Position numbers and translations under genes: made by a program. The notes beneath the pieces were generated by a model. That model was given only the letters and a program-made list of their open reading frames with translations, ran no database searches and had not been told where the DNA came from. Positions 25,124 to 35,054 of a stretch of 64,000 nucleotides of DNA are shown here, in pieces (within the stretch, counting starts at the first letter, position 1; each line of letters starts with the position of its first letter). The DNA is taken from NCBI GenBank assembly GCA_035549195.1, contig DASZRK010000023.1, forward strand, positions 30,908-94,907, in the 5' to 3' direction. This DNA is from a bacterium. Its GTDB lineage: Bacteria; Oederibacteriota; Muellerivitia; Muellerivitales; Muellerivitaceae.

Positions 25124-27048
25124 ACCGGCGGCTGGTGATGCTATTGACGGGTTCCCTTCTTTTTTGGGTCCCCTTGGCTTTTTTCTCTCCGAGCGTCGAT
25201 GCCTTCCTCCTGCCCAAGGACCTGCTGGGGTTGGTGGTCGGGTCCGTCCTGGCCGTTCTTTGCGCTTTCCAATGGCCCGGGGCCTTCCGGCAGGCCTGGG
25301 TCCGGGTCCTCCTTCTTTTCATGGCGTGGATGGTGGTGGATGGGGCGGCCGTCGGATATTCATCCCTCGCTGTTGGGCGAGAGGCCGTTCATTTCATCCT
25401 TTGGCTCGGGGCCGCCGCGGGTTGCCTTCTGCTGGGAGAGGGGGAAGGGACCCTGGAAAAAATGACCGCCTTCGCCCTGGCCGCCGGTTCCTTCATGGCC
25501 TTGCACGGGCTTCTGCAGGCCTTGGGGCTGCACGAGGCCGCTTGGACCACCCGTTTCGAGGGACGGGCCTTCTCGACCCTGGGCAATCCCGATTACCTGG
25601 GCGGCTACTTCGCCGCCCTCCTTCCTTTGGCCTGGGTGATGACCCTTCGGGCCAAGTCCCATGCCGGCTGGTGGACCTTCCGGGTGGCGACCATGTTGTT
25701 GTTCGTCGGGCTCTTGGTCACCCGGGTCCGGGGATCCTTCCTGGCCCTGGGGGTGGCCGGTCTTTTCCTGCTCGCCGCCTTGGTGTCCCCTTGGGGCCGG
25801 GGCCTTTGGCGGGCCAACAAGGGTTTTGTCCTGGCGACCTTGGCCGTCGCCCTGGTGGGCGCGGGAGCTTTTTGGTTCCGCCATGGGGGGCTTTCAGCCT
25901 TCAGCCTGGAGCAGGCCTCCTTCCAACAACGCCTGGACACCTATCGGATCGCCTGGACCATGGTGAAGGACCATCCCTGGTGCGGGGTGGGGCTGGGTCA
26001 TTTCGCCCTGGATTTTCCCCTTTACCAGGCCAAGCCCTGGCCCCAGGGTGGGCATCCTTATATCTACTCCAGCCACGTCCACAACGAGTTCCTTCGCTTT
26101 TGGGCCGAGGGGGGGACCATCGGCCTGGTCCTTTTCGTTCTTGTCCTTCTTTATTACGTCCGGGGGATGGTCCGAACGGTGAACGATCCCGGGACCGCGG
26201 AGAGCGAACGGACCTTGCTGGTGGGCATGGGGGCCGGGATGGCGGGACTTTTAGGCCAATCCCTCACCAACTTTCCATTACAGGTGGCCCCCACGGCCAT
26301 CCTGTTCGGGTTCTTCCTGGCGGGGCCCTTCGTCCTGAGGCGCAAGGCGCCGGAAGGAACGGGGGATCCGAAAGGCGGAGCGGCCCCGGTCGTGGTCCTC
26401 GCGCTTTTTTTCATCCTGGGAGCCTGGGCGTCCCGCGAAATGGCGGCCTCCATCGCCCTCCGGGACACCCTTGGGGAAGCGGGCCTGGGACACGGGGACC
26501 TAGCGATCCGCTATGGCCAAAGGACGGTGTCCCTTTCCTCCGCCGATCCCAAGGCTTGGAGCGCCCTGGGCCGGGCCTATCGCTCGGCAGGCCAAGGGGA
26601 CGGGGCCCTGGTCGCTTTTCAAAAGGCCGTGGCCCTCGATCCGAACGACGTGGAGGACCGGGCCCTGATGGCCCAGCTCCTTCTTGACTCGGGACATCCG
26701 GGGGACGCAGTGAAGTTCGGCCGGGAAGCGCTGGCCATCGCGCCCAATGACCTGGGCGCCCTTTGGACCCTGGCCGTCAGCCAGTTCCAGTCCGGGGACA
26801 TCCAAGGCGCGGTGGGGAGCTTCACCACCTATGCCTCCGATTCCCCGAGCGAATACCAACCTTATCTGAACCTGGGCGTCTGCTACATGCGCCTGGGCCA
26901 AAGGGAAAAGGCCCGAGAAGCCTGGGAGAAGGCGAAGGCCTTGAATCCGGCCGACCCGCAGGCCGATCTTTATCTCAAGTCCCTAAACCAAAAGACAAAG
27001 TCAAAGGTCTTTCACCGCGAAGAAGCGAAGGGGCGGAAAGGGACCTAG
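25120..27048 (+). CDS. O-antigen ligase-like (Wzy_C) membrane protein with TPR tail
   Basis: ATG 25120 overlaps the previous stop, giving 642 residues; the longer upstream frame is a shadow. About ten membrane segments are seen up to residue 420. Wzy_C hallmarks: TRVRGSFLALGVAGLFLL and, in the large periplasmic loop, DHPWCGVGLGHFALDFPLYQ with SSHVHNEFLRFWAEGG. From about 455 on there are TPR units (AWSALGRAYRSAGQGDGALVAFQKA and so on). Such proteins transfer or polymerise surface glycans, or glycosylate proteins. The last residues (KVFHREEAKGRKGT) are encoded by a family A repeat. Confidence 0.83.
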   Translation: MNRRLVMLLTGSLLFWVPLAFFSPSVDAFLLPKDLLGLVVGSVLAVLCAFQWPGAFRQAWVRVLLLFMAWMVVDGAAVGYSSLAVGREAVHFILWLGAAAGCLLLGEGEGTLEKMTAFALAAGSFMALHGLLQALGLHEAAWTTRFEGRAFSTLGNPDYLGGYFAALLPLAWVMTLRAKSHAGWWTFRVATMLLFVGLLVTRVRGSFLALGVAGLFLLAALVSPWGRGLWRANKGFVLATLAVALVGAGAFWFRHGGLSAFSLEQASFQQRLDTYRIAWTMVKDHPWCGVGLGHFALDFPLYQAKPWPQGGHPYIYSSHVHNEFLRFWAEGGTIGLVLFVLVLLYYVRGMVRTVNDPGTAESERTLLVGMGAGMAGLLGQSLTNFPLQVAPTAILFGFFLAGPFVLRRKAPEGTGDPKGGAAPVVVLALFFILGAWASREMAASIALRDTLGEAGLGHGDLAIRYGQRTVSLSSADPKAWSALGRAYRSAGQGDGALVAFQKAVALDPNDVEDRALMAQLLLDSGHPGDAVKFGREALAIAPNDLGALWTLAVSQFQSGDIQGAVGSFTTYASDSPSEYQPYLNLGVCYMRLGQREKAREAWEKAKALNPADPQADLYLKSLNQKTKSKVFHREEAKGRKGT

Positions 27049-27091
27049 GGGAAAAGGGCCTTTTATCCGTGTCTTCGCTCCTTCGCGGTGA
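27010..27091. repeat. Palindromic element, family A copy 3
   Basis: The left arm TTTCACCGCGAAGAAGCGAA (from 27010) lies inside the 3' end of the ligase gene. The right arm TCTTCGCTCCTTCGCGGTGA ends at 27091. The arms enclose about 40 bases and the stop codon of the ligase gene. Confidence 0.82.
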
Positions 27092-27194
27092 TCGGACCTT
27101 GCCGGCGTTGTTTTGGGGTTTTAAGGGATGTTAAAGTAGATCTGGTGAAGGGTCGTCCTTCGGCTTGGGCCGGGGGACGCGACAAAGGACCGTC

Positions 27195-29381
27195 ATGACC
27201 ATCCAATCGCTCCTGGAAAAGCCCGCGACGGGCGCCGCCAGCGGGCCCGAGTCCTCATTGGACCGGGCCCTCATCCAAAAGGCCTATGCCTTCGCCCAGA
27301 AGGCCCATGAGGGCCAGAAGCGCCTTTCCGGGGACAACTACCTGACCCACCTGGTGGGCGTCGCCGACATCCTGGCCGAACTCAATATGGACTCGGTCAC
27401 CATCGCCGCCGGGCTCCTGCACGACATCCTCGAGGACACTCCCGTCACCTACGACCAGTTGAAGGTCGAGTTCGGCGAGGAGATCGCCAACCTGGTGGAG
27501 GGCGTCACCAAGATCTCCACGCGCCAGTTCCAGGACACCGCCATCCGCCAGGCCGAGAGCACCCGCAAGATGCTGGTGGCCATGGCCAAGGACGTACGGG
27601 TGATCCTCATCAAGCTGGCCGACCGGACCCACAACATGCGGACCCTGGAATTCCTTCCGCCCGACCGCCGGGAGAAGATGGCCCGGGAAACCCTCGACAT
27701 CTATGCCCCGCTGGCCCACCGGCTGGGGATCGCCAAGATCAAGGGCGAGCTCGAGGACCTTTGCATGCGCTACCTGGAACCGGAGGTCTACCAGGACCTG
27801 GTGAAGAAAGTGGCCATGAAAAAGTCGGAACGGGAAAAGGCCCTCCAGGAGGTCATCAGCCTCATCGAGGCCAAGCTCAAGGAGCACGGCATCACGGCGG
27901 TGGTCCAGGGCCGCACCAAGCATTTCACCAGCATCTACCACAAGATGAAACAGCAGAGCAAATCCTTCGACGAGATCTACGACCTGATGGCCATCCGGGT
28001 GCTGACCAAGAGCATCAAGGAGTGCTACGAGGCGCTGGGGATGGTGCATACCATCTGGAAGCCCCTGCCCGGACGCTTCAAGGACTATGTGGCCATGCCG
28101 AAGAACAACATGTACCAATCCCTGCACACGACCGTCATGGGGCCCGACGCCCAACCCTTGGAGATCCAGATCCGCACCTTCGAGATGCACCGGACCGCCG
28201 AGGAGGGCATCGCGGCCCACTGGATCTATAAGGAAGGCCGCAATGTGGGCAAGGAGGACCAGAAGTTCGCGTGGATGCGCCAGCTCCTGGACCTGCAGCA
28301 GGACATCAAGGACACCACCGAGTTCTCCGAGGCCATGAAGGTGGACCTTTTCGACGACGAGGTCTTCGTGTTCACGCCCAAGGGCGAGGTGAAGGAGCTT
28401 CCGAAGGGGGCCACGGCCCTGGATTTCGCCTACGCGGTCCATACCGACGTGGGGACCCACACCATGGGGGTCAAGGTGAACGGCCACATGACGCCCCTGC
28501 GCTACCCCTTGAAGAACGGGGATATCGTAGAGGTCCTGACCCAGTCCTCCCGCACGCCCAGCCGCGACTGGCTCAAGATCGTCACCACCAGCCGGGCCAA
28601 GAACAAGATCCGGCACTGGTTCCGGACCCACTTGTCGGCGGAGGAGATCGAGAAGGGCAAGACCCTCATCGAGAAGGAGGCGGCCCGGATGGGCGTGGAT
28701 TTCAACGCGGCCCTCAAGTCGGGGGCGGTGGAGGAGATCCTGAGCGTTTTCGGGTGCCATACGGTCCAAGAACTTTTCGCCAACACGGGCCATGGGGAAG
28801 TGACGGCCCGGCAGGTCCTCAACAAGCTTCTGCCCAAGCCCGAGGAACAGCCCAAGCCGAAGCCCGAATCGGCCCCGGCGAAGGGTTCCAGGCCCGAGGC
28901 CGTAGCACCGGGCGCCCCGGCGGGGACCCTGGTCAGGGGCATCTCCATCGGGGGCGAGAAGGATTTCCTGGTCCGCTTCGCCCGTTGCTGCACGCCGGTG
29001 CCGGGGGACCCCATCGTGGGTTACGTCACCCGGGGCCGGGGCGTCTCCATCCACCGCACCGACTGCCCCAATACGCTGGCCTTGCCTGAGGCCGAAGGGC
29101 GGTTGATGCCCGTTTCCTGGGAGGGGAACGACGGCCAGGTCTATGAGGTCGCCATCGAGGTCAAGGCCAAGGACCGGGAGAAACTCCTCACCGACATGCT
29201 TTTGGCCATCTCCGAGGAAGGCGTGATCATCAACGAGGCCAACGCCAAGGCCACGGGGGGCGGGTTCGCCCAGGGTTATTTCGTCATCGCCGTTTCCAAG
29301 TCGGACCAGTTGGAAAAGGTCCTCAAGAAGCTCCAGCGGGTGAAGGGCGTGGTCAGCGCGAGACGGACGGAACCGCGATAG
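27195..29381 (+). CDS. rel: Bifunctional (p)ppGpp synthetase/hydrolase Rel
   Basis: Stringent-response enzyme. ATG 27195 with AAAGGA five bases upstream gives 728 residues. The HD hydrolase domain has YLTHLVGVADIL and LLHDILEDT (His about 76) intact. The synthetase domain has GRTKHFTSIYHKM, FDEIYDLMAIRV and GRFKDYVAMPKNNMYQSLHT. The RFKD sequence is the charge-type motif associated with bifunctional Rel enzymes. A TGS domain (VFTPKGEVKELPKGATALDF), a zinc-finger-like CCTPVPGD region and a C-terminal ACT domain follow. It should both make and degrade (p)ppGpp. Confidence 0.95.
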   Translation: MTIQSLLEKPATGAASGPESSLDRALIQKAYAFAQKAHEGQKRLSGDNYLTHLVGVADILAELNMDSVTIAAGLLHDILEDTPVTYDQLKVEFGEEIANLVEGVTKISTRQFQDTAIRQAESTRKMLVAMAKDVRVILIKLADRTHNMRTLEFLPPDRREKMARETLDIYAPLAHRLGIAKIKGELEDLCMRYLEPEVYQDLVKKVAMKKSEREKALQEVISLIEAKLKEHGITAVVQGRTKHFTSIYHKMKQQSKSFDEIYDLMAIRVLTKSIKECYEALGMVHTIWKPLPGRFKDYVAMPKNNMYQSLHTTVMGPDAQPLEIQIRTFEMHRTAEEGIAAHWIYKEGRNVGKEDQKFAWMRQLLDLQQDIKDTTEFSEAMKVDLFDDEVFVFTPKGEVKELPKGATALDFAYAVHTDVGTHTMGVKVNGHMTPLRYPLKNGDIVEVLTQSSRTPSRDWLKIVTTSRAKNKIRHWFRTHLSAEEIEKGKTLIEKEAARMGVDFNAALKSGAVEEILSVFGCHTVQELFANTGHGEVTARQVLNKLLPKPEEQPKPKPESAPAKGSRPEAVAPGAPAGTLVRGISIGGEKDFLVRFARCCTPVPGDPIVGYVTRGRGVSIHRTDCPNTLALPEAEGRLMPVSWEGNDGQVYEVAIEVKAKDREKLLTDMLLAISEEGVIINEANAKATGGGFAQGYFVIAVSKSDQLEKVLKKLQRVKGVVSARRTEPR

Positions 29382-29384
29382 AGG

Positions 29385-29474
29385 CAATTAAGAATTTTGA
29401 ATTATGAATTTTAAATTGTGGGGATTTTCGCGTAGCGAAAATTTCGCTCATTCTTAATTCAGAATTCAAAATTG
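29385..29474. repeat. AT-rich palindromic element (family D) with perfect inner hairpin
   Basis: Low-GC stretch between rel and ridA. The left part (29385-29419) consists of GAATTTTGAATTATGAATTT-like modules and the right part (29449-29474) of ATTCTTAATTCAGAATTCAA, roughly inverted. Inside is a perfect hairpin, ATTTTCGC / GCGAAAAT (29424-29442), with a 3-base loop. It might also act as a weak terminator for rel. Confidence 0.7.
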
Positions 29475-29507
29475 GGCACTATGCCCGGAACAAGGATGGC
29501 CGACCGA

Positions 29508-29897
29508 ATGATCGATCGAAGAGTCGTATTGACCCAAGGTGCCCCCACGCCCATCGGGCCCTATTCCCAGGCCATTGAGGCGGGTGGCTTCATCTTCTGC
29601 TCCGGGCAGATCCCCCTGGACCCGGTGACGGGTCAACTGGTGCAAGGCGACATCCAGGCCCAGGCCAAGCGTATCCTGGCCAATTTTGAGGCGGTCCTTT
29701 TAGCGGCGGGAAGCGACCTGTCCCAGACCGTCAAATTGACCGTCTATCTGACCCAGATGGGGGACTTCGCGGCCCTCAACGAGGTCTTGTCGAAAACCTT
29801 CACCTACAAGCCTCCCGCCCGGGCGGTGGTGGAGGTCAAGGCGCTCCCCAAGGGCGCCCAGATCGAAATGGACCTGATCGCGGTCAAAAGAAGCTGA
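29508..29897 (+). CDS. ridA: RidA family enamine/imine deaminase
   Basis: Hydrolyses reactive 2-aminoacrylate-type enamines formed by PLP enzymes, protecting against metabolite damage. Begins VVLTQGAPTPIGPYSQA, has FCSGQIPLDPVTGQL and PPARAVVEVKALPKGAQIEMD, with the conserved arginine that binds the substrate carboxylate. ATG 29508 gives 129 residues, the normal size; ATG 29481 and 29496 are in-frame alternatives, and no start has an ideal ribosome site. Confidence 0.93.
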   Translation: MIDRRVVLTQGAPTPIGPYSQAIEAGGFIFCSGQIPLDPVTGQLVQGDIQAQAKRILANFEAVLLAAGSDLSQTVKLTVYLTQMGDFAALNEVLSKTFTYKPPARAVVEVKALPKGAQIEMDLIAVKRS

Positions 29898-29979
29898 GAT
29901 TTAACCCTGAAGGTTCGGGCCGACGGGTTTAAAATTAGGACATCACCGATATCCAAGGCCTTTTCCGGGAGCGAGCCGC

Positions 29980-31242
29980 ATGGCCGACAGTTTCTGCGTC
30001 AAACATTTCGACGTGAAGGCCGTGGGGAACTGTGGCATCTGCAACAAGCCCTACTGCGCCGATTGCCTGGACGTGGAGACGGCCAAGCCGATCTGCTCCA
30101 ATTGCAAGGAACTGAAGGCCAAGGAAGCCTTGAAGGCGGCGGTCGCGGGGCCCGGTCCCTCCCTGAACTTCAAGGCCGCGGGCTTGGATGACGACCCCCT
30201 GGGGTTGCTGGGTGGCAAGCCGTCCGCCCCCAAAGTGGAACCTCCGAAAACGCCAATGCCTTCGCCGGCGGCCCCGACGATCAACCCGGCGGATATTCCC
30301 GACCTCAAGACCCTGGGAACCCCCGGCCCCAAGCCTGTCATGCCGATGGGCTCTTTGGACCTCAACGATCTTTCCGCTCCGGTGAAACCGGCCATGCCAG
30401 CCCCCGCACCCAAGCCGAACCCGGGTTTGGACCTATCAGGCATTCCGGCTCCTCCCCCGAGGTCCTCGGCCCCCTCTTCCTCTCCGGTGGCCGGTATCGA
30501 TGGTCCCAATCCGCTCGAAACGCCTCTCAAGGCCAAAAAACCTTCCTTGGTGAAGGTCTGGACCAAGTACCTTTTCCGCCGTTCCTCCGAGATCTTCGAG
30601 CCCTTGGCCCGGAAGACCAAGGTCCCGGCCTTTCTTTTCCCGGTCCTGATCCTGGTCCTTTTGGCCGGGGGGGTCGTGGGATTCCTGGCCCTGATCGGCA
30701 AACCATCCCTCAAGGTCGTGTCCCGCATCCAGCCGCTCCATTTCGTGCAGGTCACAGCCTCCCAGATCAGTGACATGGACATCACCGCCTATAGCGACAT
30801 CCAGAACCAATTGAAGACCATGGGCTTCACCCCGATCCTGCAGGTGACCGTTCCCCAGTTGCCTTCGTCGAATTTCTTCGATGTCTATTCCAAGGCGGAT
30901 TCGGGCACCTATGCGGAGATCCTCAAGGTGCCGAGCACGATCGCCCCGCGGCTTTCCTTCGTCACGGTGTTCTCCAACGGGGTCTGGTATTCCACGAACG
31001 CCTGGGCCTCGAAGGGGACGACGGGGGAATACCTGGTCAGCGAATCCTTCCCTAACGACACACCGGACCAGCTTTATACCCACCACGTCCAAGGGCTCGA
31101 AAAGTTGAAGGAGGATAAGGACTGGCAGGTGTCCAGCATGAGCGAGAACCGCTATATGGCCGCCCTCTCGGACCATCTGCGGTGGTTCATGGAGAAGAAC
31201 AACCTCCAGGCTTACCAAGCCGAATTCAAGCTTTGGAATTAA
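29980..31242 (+). CDS. Membrane protein with N-terminal zinc finger (B-box-like)
   Basis: 420 residues. The first 45 contain C6, H9, C18, C21, C26, C29, C39 and C42, a cross-braced zinc-binding pattern like the short B-box-type fingers of bacterial membrane proteins. A Pro/Ala-rich low-complexity linker (about 60-185) follows, then one membrane segment (about 216-236, LILVLLAGGVVGFLALIG) and an exported domain of 180 residues with no recognised family. The zinc finger would be cytoplasmic. Function unknown; a sensor or assembly role is speculation. Confidence 0.68.
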   Translation: MADSFCVKHFDVKAVGNCGICNKPYCADCLDVETAKPICSNCKELKAKEALKAAVAGPGPSLNFKAAGLDDDPLGLLGGKPSAPKVEPPKTPMPSPAAPTINPADIPDLKTLGTPGPKPVMPMGSLDLNDLSAPVKPAMPAPAPKPNPGLDLSGIPAPPPRSSAPSSSPVAGIDGPNPLETPLKAKKPSLVKVWTKYLFRRSSEIFEPLARKTKVPAFLFPVLILVLLAGGVVGFLALIGKPSLKVVSRIQPLHFVQVTASQISDMDITAYSDIQNQLKTMGFTPILQVTVPQLPSSNFFDVYSKADSGTYAEILKVPSTIAPRLSFVTVFSNGVWYSTNAWASKGTTGEYLVSESFPNDTPDQLYTHHVQGLEKLKEDKDWQVSSMSENRYMAALSDHLRWFMEKNNLQAYQAEFKLWN

Positions 31243-31276
31243 CAAAATAGCAGGGTTTGGTTATAGGGGCTTCTTC

Positions 31277-31657
31277 TTGAATAGAACCAAGATTTATCTG
31301 TCTCTGTTCTTGTTTTCTTGTTTGGCTGTGGTGACGGTTTTCATTACTTCAAAGGAATTCAAAAGATACTTCCGGATATATATGTTTACCCGGAAGATGG
31401 ATCCACCTGATCGCCTTTCTTTTGCCGCTCAGCTATTCAAGGCGAAAAACAAGAGATGGCCAGTTAGTTCTCCTGAACTAATGGAATTCGCGGAAGATCA
31501 GTATGTTGGGATCGACTTTTCGAAAATGAAAAGTTTGTCGGTTCACGCGATATCGGACGATAAATTCGCTTTGATTTTTACCCGGGAAAACGGGGATGGG
31601 GAGGAGTGGATCGTTGTTCCGTTGCCAAAGGAAGTATCCTCCTTGTTCGCGCAATAG
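31277..31657 (+). CDS. Hypothetical protein with N-terminal membrane anchor
   Basis: 126 residues from TTG 31277. It has one N-terminal membrane segment (YLSLFLFSCLAVVTVFI) and a soluble domain (YFRIYMFTRKMDPPDRLSFA, then a mixed alpha/beta stretch). Not recognised. Codon use is clearly more AT-rich than its neighbours, which suggests recent acquisition. The start is weakly supported because there is no good ribosome site. It ends just before the guaB promoter. Confidence 0.5.
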   Translation: MNRTKIYLSLFLFSCLAVVTVFITSKEFKRYFRIYMFTRKMDPPDRLSFAAQLFKAKNKRWPVSSPELMEFAEDQYVGIDFSKMKSLSVHAISDDKFALIFTRENGDGEEWIVVPLPKEVSSLFAQ

Positions 31658-31673
31658 CCTAAAGTCAGGCCCG

Positions 31674-31702
31674 TTGACACTCCCGTAACCTGCGCTTATA
31701 GT
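31674..31702 (+). promoter_or_regulatory. Strong sigma70-type promoter of guaB
   Basis: TTGACA (31674-31679), a 17-base spacer and TATAGT (31697-31702). The guaB ATG is 27 bases after the -10, with AGGGGG as ribosome site. This is the best promoter match in the window. Confidence 0.88.
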
Positions 31703-31704
31703 AA

Positions 31705-33201
<1,497 letters not shown>

Positions 33202-33206
33202 TCAGC

Positions 33207-33366
33207 CTTTTACCGCGAAGAAGCGAAGACGCGAAGTTGAGCCCGTTCTTCAGACCCCAACCCCACCTACTTCAACACCTTGAATGAAGCCCGAAAACCC
33301 CGGGATCCTCGGGATGCCGAACGAATTTCATTTATTTTCGCTACTTCGCTTCTTCGCGGTGAAAAA
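33207..33366. repeat. Palindromic element, family A copy 4
   Basis: The longest A copy in the window, between guaB and guaA. The left arm (33207-33237) is TTTACCGCGAAGAAGCGAAG followed by ACGCGAAG. The right arm (33335-33366) is TTTCGCTACTTCGC followed by TTCTTCGCGGTGAAAAA. The spacer of about 97 bases has no reading frame of note. Confidence 0.85.
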
Positions 33367-33383
33367 TCCTTAAGGAGTCCCCT

Positions 33384-34934
33384 TTGCGGCACGACACCAT
33401 CATCGTCCTTGATTTCGGCGCCCAGTACAGCCAACTGATCGCCCGCCGGGTGCGTGAGACCGGCGTCTATTGCGAGATCCTTCCCTATAACGCGCCCCTG
33501 GAGAAGATCCTGGAGAAGGACCCCAAGGGCATCATCCTCTCGGGCGGTCCGGCCAGCGTCTATGCCCCCGGCGCACCCCACGTGGACAAGGCCCTCTTCG
33601 ATCTGCCGATCCCTATCCTGGGCATTTGCTACGGTATGCAGCTCCTCTCCCACCTCCTGAAGGGAAAGGTCCATAAGGCCAGCAAACGGGAATTCGGCCT
33701 GGCCGAGCTCAAGGTCAAGGATGGCAAGGGCCTGCTGGCCGGTATCCCGGCCTCCAACAACGTTTGGATGAGCCATGGCGACCATGTGACGGCGGTCCCC
33801 ACGGGCTTCAAGATTCTGGCTTCCACCGACAACTGCCGTTTCGCGGCGGTGGCCAATGAAAAGCGCCGCATCTATGGGGTCCAGTTCCACCCCGAGGTGG
33901 TCCATACCCAGAAGGGGACCAAGATCCTCGAGAATTTCGCCAAGAAGGTCTGCGGTTGCAAGCCCACCTGGAGCATGGACTCCTATGTGAAGGACGCCAT
34001 CCAGATGATCCGGGCCCAGGTGGGGAAGGGCCGGGTGCTTTGCGGGGTCTCGGGAGGTGTGGATTCCACCGTGGCCGCCGCCCTCATCCACCGGGCGGTC
34101 GGCAAACAGCTTTCCTGTGTTTTCGTGAACAACGGGGTCCTGCGGATGGACGAGGCGGAGCAGGTCCAGGCCATGTTCCGCAAGAAGCTCAAGATCGACC
34201 TTTATTACGCCAATGCGGAAGGGGAATTCCTCAAGAACCTGGAGGGCGTCTCCGATCCGGAACAAAAGCGCAAGATCATCGGCCGGACCTTCATCCGGGT
34301 CTTCGAGAAATCCGCCCGGCTTCTGATGAAAAAGCGCGGTGGTTTCGACTTTTTGGCCCAAGGGACCCTCTACCCGGATGTCATTGAGAGCGTGTCCGTG
34401 AAGGGGCCTTCGGCCACCATCAAGAGCCACCATAACGTGGGGGGCCTCCCCGAGGACATGAAGTTCAAGCTGGTGGAGCCCTTGCGGGAGCTCTTCAAGG
34501 ATGAGGTGCGGGCCCTGGGGGCGAAGCTGGGCATCCCCAAGGACATGCTCTGGCGCCAACCCTTCCCGGGTCCGGGTCTGGCGGTTCGGGTGCTGGGGGC
34601 CATCACGCGGGAGAAGCTGGAGGTCCTGCGCAAGGCCGACGCCATCGTGATCGAGGAGATCCAGAAGGCCGGCCTCTATTACTCCATCTGGCAGTCCTTC
34701 GCGGTCCTGACCCCCGTCAAGACCGTCGGGGTCATGGGGGACGAGCGCACCTACGACCATGTCTGCGTCATCCGGGCGGTGCATTCCACCGACGGCATGA
34801 CCGCCGACTGGGTGAAACTACCCTACGACCTGATGGGCCGCATCTCCAACCGCATCATCAATGAGGTGCGGGGCATCAACCGTGTGGCTTATGACATTAC
34901 CAGCAAACCGCCTGGAACCATCGAATGGGAATGA
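33384..34934 (+). CDS. guaA: GMP synthase (glutamine-hydrolysing)
   Basis: Converts XMP to GMP using glutamine and ATP. 516 residues. Class I glutamine amidotransferase domain with [28 protein letters not shown] (nucleophilic cysteine) and [11 protein letters not shown]. The ATP pyrophosphatase P-loop is [19 protein letters not shown], and the C-terminal dimerisation domain ends [14 protein letters not shown] start with TAAGGAG upstream. The 3' end of guaA is a known integration target for genomic islands, relevant to the duplicated tail that follows. Confidence 0.96.
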   Translation: MRHDTIIVLDFGAQYSQLIARRVRETGVYCEILPYNAPLEKILEKDPKGIILSGGPASVYAPGAPHVDKALFDLPIPILGICYGMQLLSHLLKGKVHKASKREFGLAELKVKDGKGLLAGIPASNNVWMSHGDHVTAVPTGFKILASTDNCRFAAVANEKRRIYGVQFHPEVVHTQKGTKILENFAKKVCGCKPTWSMDSYVKDAIQMIRAQVGKGRVLCGVSGGVDSTVAAALIHRAVGKQLSCVFVNNGVLRMDEAEQVQAMFRKKLKIDLYYANAEGEFLKNLEGVSDPEQKRKIIGRTFIRVFEKSARLLMKKRGGFDFLAQGTLYPDVIESVSVKGPSATIKSHHNVGGLPEDMKFKLVEPLRELFKDEVRALGAKLGIPKDMLWRQPFPGPGLAVRVLGAITREKLEVLRKADAIVIEEIQKAGLYYSIWQSFAVLTPVKTVGVMGDERTYDHVCVIRAVHSTDGMTADWVKLPYDLMGRISNRIINEVRGINRVAYDITSKPPGTIEWE

Positions 34935-35042
34935 AGTGACCATTCGATAAAACCGAGCTGGTAATAGTGCCGACCTCCCTAAAGCCACATAAAGGGTCGG
35001 TACATCACCAGCAAACCCCCGGGTACGATCGAGTGGGAATAA
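34893..35042 (+). repeat. Duplicated guaA 3' end (integration scar)
   Basis: The last 42 bases of guaA (34893-34934) recur at 35001-35042 with 34 of 42 identical. The second copy reads [13 protein letters not shown] and a stop codon, the same peptide except the first residue. All differences but one are at third codon positions, so this is a foreign, homologous guaA tail and not a fresh duplication. Between the copies, GCTGGTAA (inverse of the TTACCAGC in copy 1) and a 9-bp stem with one G-T pair (34967-34975 with 34995-35003) are visible. The arrangement is that of attL/attR around a nearly completely deleted element. Confidence 0.75.
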
Positions 35043-35054
35043 AACCAAGTCGTT

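Noticed and set aside
27255..29387. 710-codon open frame antisense to rel
   Set aside because: Shadow of the Rel coding frame with His/Gly/Leu-rich nonsense composition.
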